Assembly (NCBI GenBank): GCA_039193195.1
Contig: JBCCWS010000058.1
Coordinates: 1-32,804 of the forward strand
Length of the DNA stretch: 32,804 nucleotides
Origin: Pseudomonadota bacterium
GTDB taxonomy: Bacteria > Pseudomonadota > Gammaproteobacteria > Steroidobacterales > JBCBZW01
Reading direction: 5' to 3'
The notes under the pieces were generated by a model, which saw only the letters and a program-made list of their open reading frames with translations, made no database searches and was not told the origin of the DNA. Both the position numbers and the translations under genes were made by a program. Shown one piece after another: positions 32,681 through 32,804 of the stretch; within the stretch, counting starts at the first letter, position 1, and every line of letters begins with the position of its first letter.

Positions 32681-32804
32681 TCATGAGGTGTGGCGTTGAG
32701 CCCCTGAGATGAGATCGTAGGGCGTTGACCGCAGCTGAGCGAGTGCCTGTGAGGCGTTCTCAGGGTTGAGGCCGGCGTTTTCCGAGTGTTGGGGTCGCTC
32801 ATGC
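32681..32804 (-). CDS. Possible 3' end of a gene entering from the right
   Basis: On the minus strand a frame is open from the right edge to a TGA at 32681-32683, about 40 codons, ending NASQALAQLRSTPYDLISGA and a few more residues. The composition (balanced charged, Ala and Leu residues) is protein-like, but the piece is too short to assign a family and could be chance. Confidence 0.3.
   Translation of the reverse strand, partial: HERPQHSENAGLNPENASQALAQLRSTPYDLISGAQRHTS

Noticed and set aside
1-32804. CRISPR arrays, tRNA, rRNA, intact insertion sequences or prophage genes
   Set aside because: I looked for regular repeats, cloverleaf-like runs and transposase or integrase motifs on both strands and found none.

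Overview
The window is GC-rich, densely coded Gram-negative DNA. It carries an LH2-type bacteriochlorophyll antenna operon (pucB, pucA, pucC), lipoprotein-like and outer-membrane-barrel genes, an RND exporter operon and a likely ornithine-lipid operon. Together these suggest a purple phototrophic proteobacterium, most plausibly gammaproteobacterial. That rank is an inference, because the window holds no rRNA and no reaction-centre or bacteriochlorophyll synthesis genes.

Layout. 0.4-2.2 kb: membrane GGDEF-EAL protein. 2.2-2.6 kb: a fragment of an RskA-type anti-sigma factor. 2.6-6.7 kb: TPR lipoprotein, DUF4331 secreted protein and HupE/UreJ-like membrane protein, probably one operon. 6.7-9.3 kb (minus): a large fusion of a hydrolase-like domain, a DedA/VTT membrane domain and an ATP-grasp domain. 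9.3-11.4 kb (minus): olsB-like, olsA/plsC-like and dinB-like genes, tightly packed. 11.5-15.2 kb: DoxX-like protein, a small secreted protein and a beta-propeller/di-haem cytochrome protein. 15.3-20.5 kb (minus): an exporter operon (MMPL/RND, LolA-like protein, outer-membrane barrel) with its TetR regulator and two palindromic operators, one sitting between the -35 and -10 elements. 20.5-24.2 kb: sulfotransferase, DUF937 protein, M48 metalloprotease.

24.3-26.9 kb: the phototrophy island, pucB-pucA-(strong stem-loop)-pucC-def. The LH2 alpha chain aligns without gaps to known B800-850 alpha chains but has Phe-Phe where the B850 hydrogen-bond donors (Tyr44/Trp45) normally sit, a pattern like blue-shifted LH3 (B800-820). 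A peptide deformylase gene overlaps the pucC stop by ATGA. This is notable because the modified N-terminal Met of LH2 alpha is itself the B800 ligand, so a dedicated deformylase could affect antenna assembly. Convergent with the operon lie a frameshifted DoxX-like gene and a translationally coupled small exported protein with a CxxC motif.

28.1-32.8 kb: a gene-poor 0.76 kb spacer, an orphan ECF sigma factor, a LysR regulator divergent from a DoxX-like/extradiol dioxygenase pair with a perfect 16-bp palindrome between them, a small four-helix membrane protein, and a possible partial gene running off the right edge.
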